Source: an uncultured Pseudomonadota bacterium
GTDB taxonomy: Bacteria; Pseudomonadota; Gammaproteobacteria; Methylococcales; Methylomonadaceae
Assembly: GCA_903931355.1 (NCBI GenBank)
Contig: CAIZCB010000095.1
Location: 1 to 5,439 of the forward strand
Direction of reading: 5' to 3'
DNA length: 5,439 bases
Shown here: in pieces, positions 5,007 to 5,439 of the stretch
Numbering within the stretch: position 1 is the stretch's first letter
Layout: each line of letters opens with the position of its first letter
The notes under the pieces: generated by a model
What the model saw: the letters and a program-made list of their open reading frames with translations, nothing else
The model's database searches: none
Told to the model about the DNA's origin: nothing
Position numbers and translations under genes: made by a program

Positions 5007-5035
5007 AAACTCACATGATTAGCTAGTTGTTGATG

Positions 5036-5439
5036 TTATTCGTCTATGTCATCCTCTGTCTGCTCAGTATCATCACTATCTGACTCTATTAACGCCGAAG
5101 AAACAACCAATACGCGCCGCTTACAACCGCCTATGACGCGCTGAACGTCTGGCCTAGGATTTTTACGGCTCTTATCGGTTTCATGCCCTAACAGCAAACC
5201 ACGCTCTAGCAACTTTTGCCACAATGTATTTTGATTCGTTCCAAAATTGCCGCCTTGTCGCCTGCGGACAAAGTGAACCACAGCAGTTGTAGGGCCATGA
5301 AGGATTTGGCCGCTTCTGGCGCGCCTGCCAGCAGGGTCACGGTTCCCGGCATAAGTGCCAGCGTGGATTCTGCCAGTTGCGTCCACGGCATAGCCAAGGT
5401 CCGCCGGTCACCCTTTTTTGCCGCCTGTGCCTCTTCGTC
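5036..5439 (-). pseudogene. Remnant of a RecA-like P-loop ATPase (AAA_25/RepA-type), frameshifted and internally deleted, cut by the window edge
   Basis: Proteins of this class act as replicative helicases or helicase loaders in plasmids, phages and satellites. The frame entering from the edge reads MPWTQLAESTLALMPGTVTL, then LAGAPEAAKSFMALQLL, a Walker A region (5302-5325) in which the family's second glycine (GxxxxGKS) is alanine. That frame stops at 5206. A second frame, closing at 5036, gives a plausible C-terminal tail (NTLWQKLLERGLLLGHETDK, later PDVQRVIGGCKRRVLVV and an acidic end ESDSDDTEQTEDDIDE). The roughly 150 residues expected between Walker A and the tail are missing, so an out-of-frame deletion or recombination joined the two parts somewhere about 5239-5280. 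GC content is about 62% right of 5280 and about 48% at 5041-5280, which also marks a junction. Family assignment rests on the N-terminal part only. Confidence 0.6.

Noticed and set aside
5287..5386. N-terminal part of the frame closing at 5036 as a protein start
   Set aside because: Its residues here are an out-of-frame reading of the Walker A segment (Arg/Gly/His-rich, no family pattern); only the part left of about 5260 looks like real coding sequence.

Overview
The window looks like part of a small integrating mobile element, most likely a phage satellite, cryptic prophage or phage-plasmid remnant in a gammaproteobacterium-like host. The host guess is inference from moderate AT-rich composition, E. 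coli-like promoters and terminators, and the protein families; no taxonomic marker is present. It combines a P4-type tyrosine integrase (N-terminal half, frameshifted), a small serine resolvase with a res-like site, a tail tape measure protein with no other tail genes, one unrecognised gene, and the broken end of a P-loop ATPase of the kind found in phage and plasmid replication helicases. About a third of the window is non-coding and unusually rich in organised repeats.

Layout. 1-468 (leftward): integrase start, broken by a one-base frame change near 55-63. 481-555: four GTTACC repeats around the integrase -10 box. 595-723: a leftward terminator preceded by a 20-codon reading-frame tail, a plausible attachment-site remnant of a host gene 3' end. 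877-1008: TGTAAA-type half-sites with an embedded promoter. 1025-1582 (rightward): resolvase. 1689-1836: iteron block A (GTGGGCA). 1897-1921: leftward terminator. 1947-3647 and 3649-4020 (leftward operon): tape measure protein and a 123-residue protein, from a strong promoter at 4124-4152. 4153-4399: gene-free G-rich stretch. 4400-4549: possible 49-codon rightward ORF. 4550-4818: iteron block B (TGGGGGA), bounded by a perfect 20-bp inverted repeat. 4971-5006: leftward terminator. 5036-5439 (leftward): ATPase remnant running off the edge, with a sharp GC step inside it.

The most notable signal is that blocks A and B are collinear copies of one design: the same 19-bp core, the same AT-rich segment and the same spacings, but with the iterated heptamer changed in nearly every aligned position from GTGGGCA to TGGGGGA. 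This looks like two binding-site arrays (replication origins, or sites for DNA packaging or regulation) that diverged together with two DNA-binding partners. Combined with the lone tape measure gene, which has its own promoter and terminator, this suggests an element that replicates through iterons and modifies the tail of a helper phage. That last step is inference.
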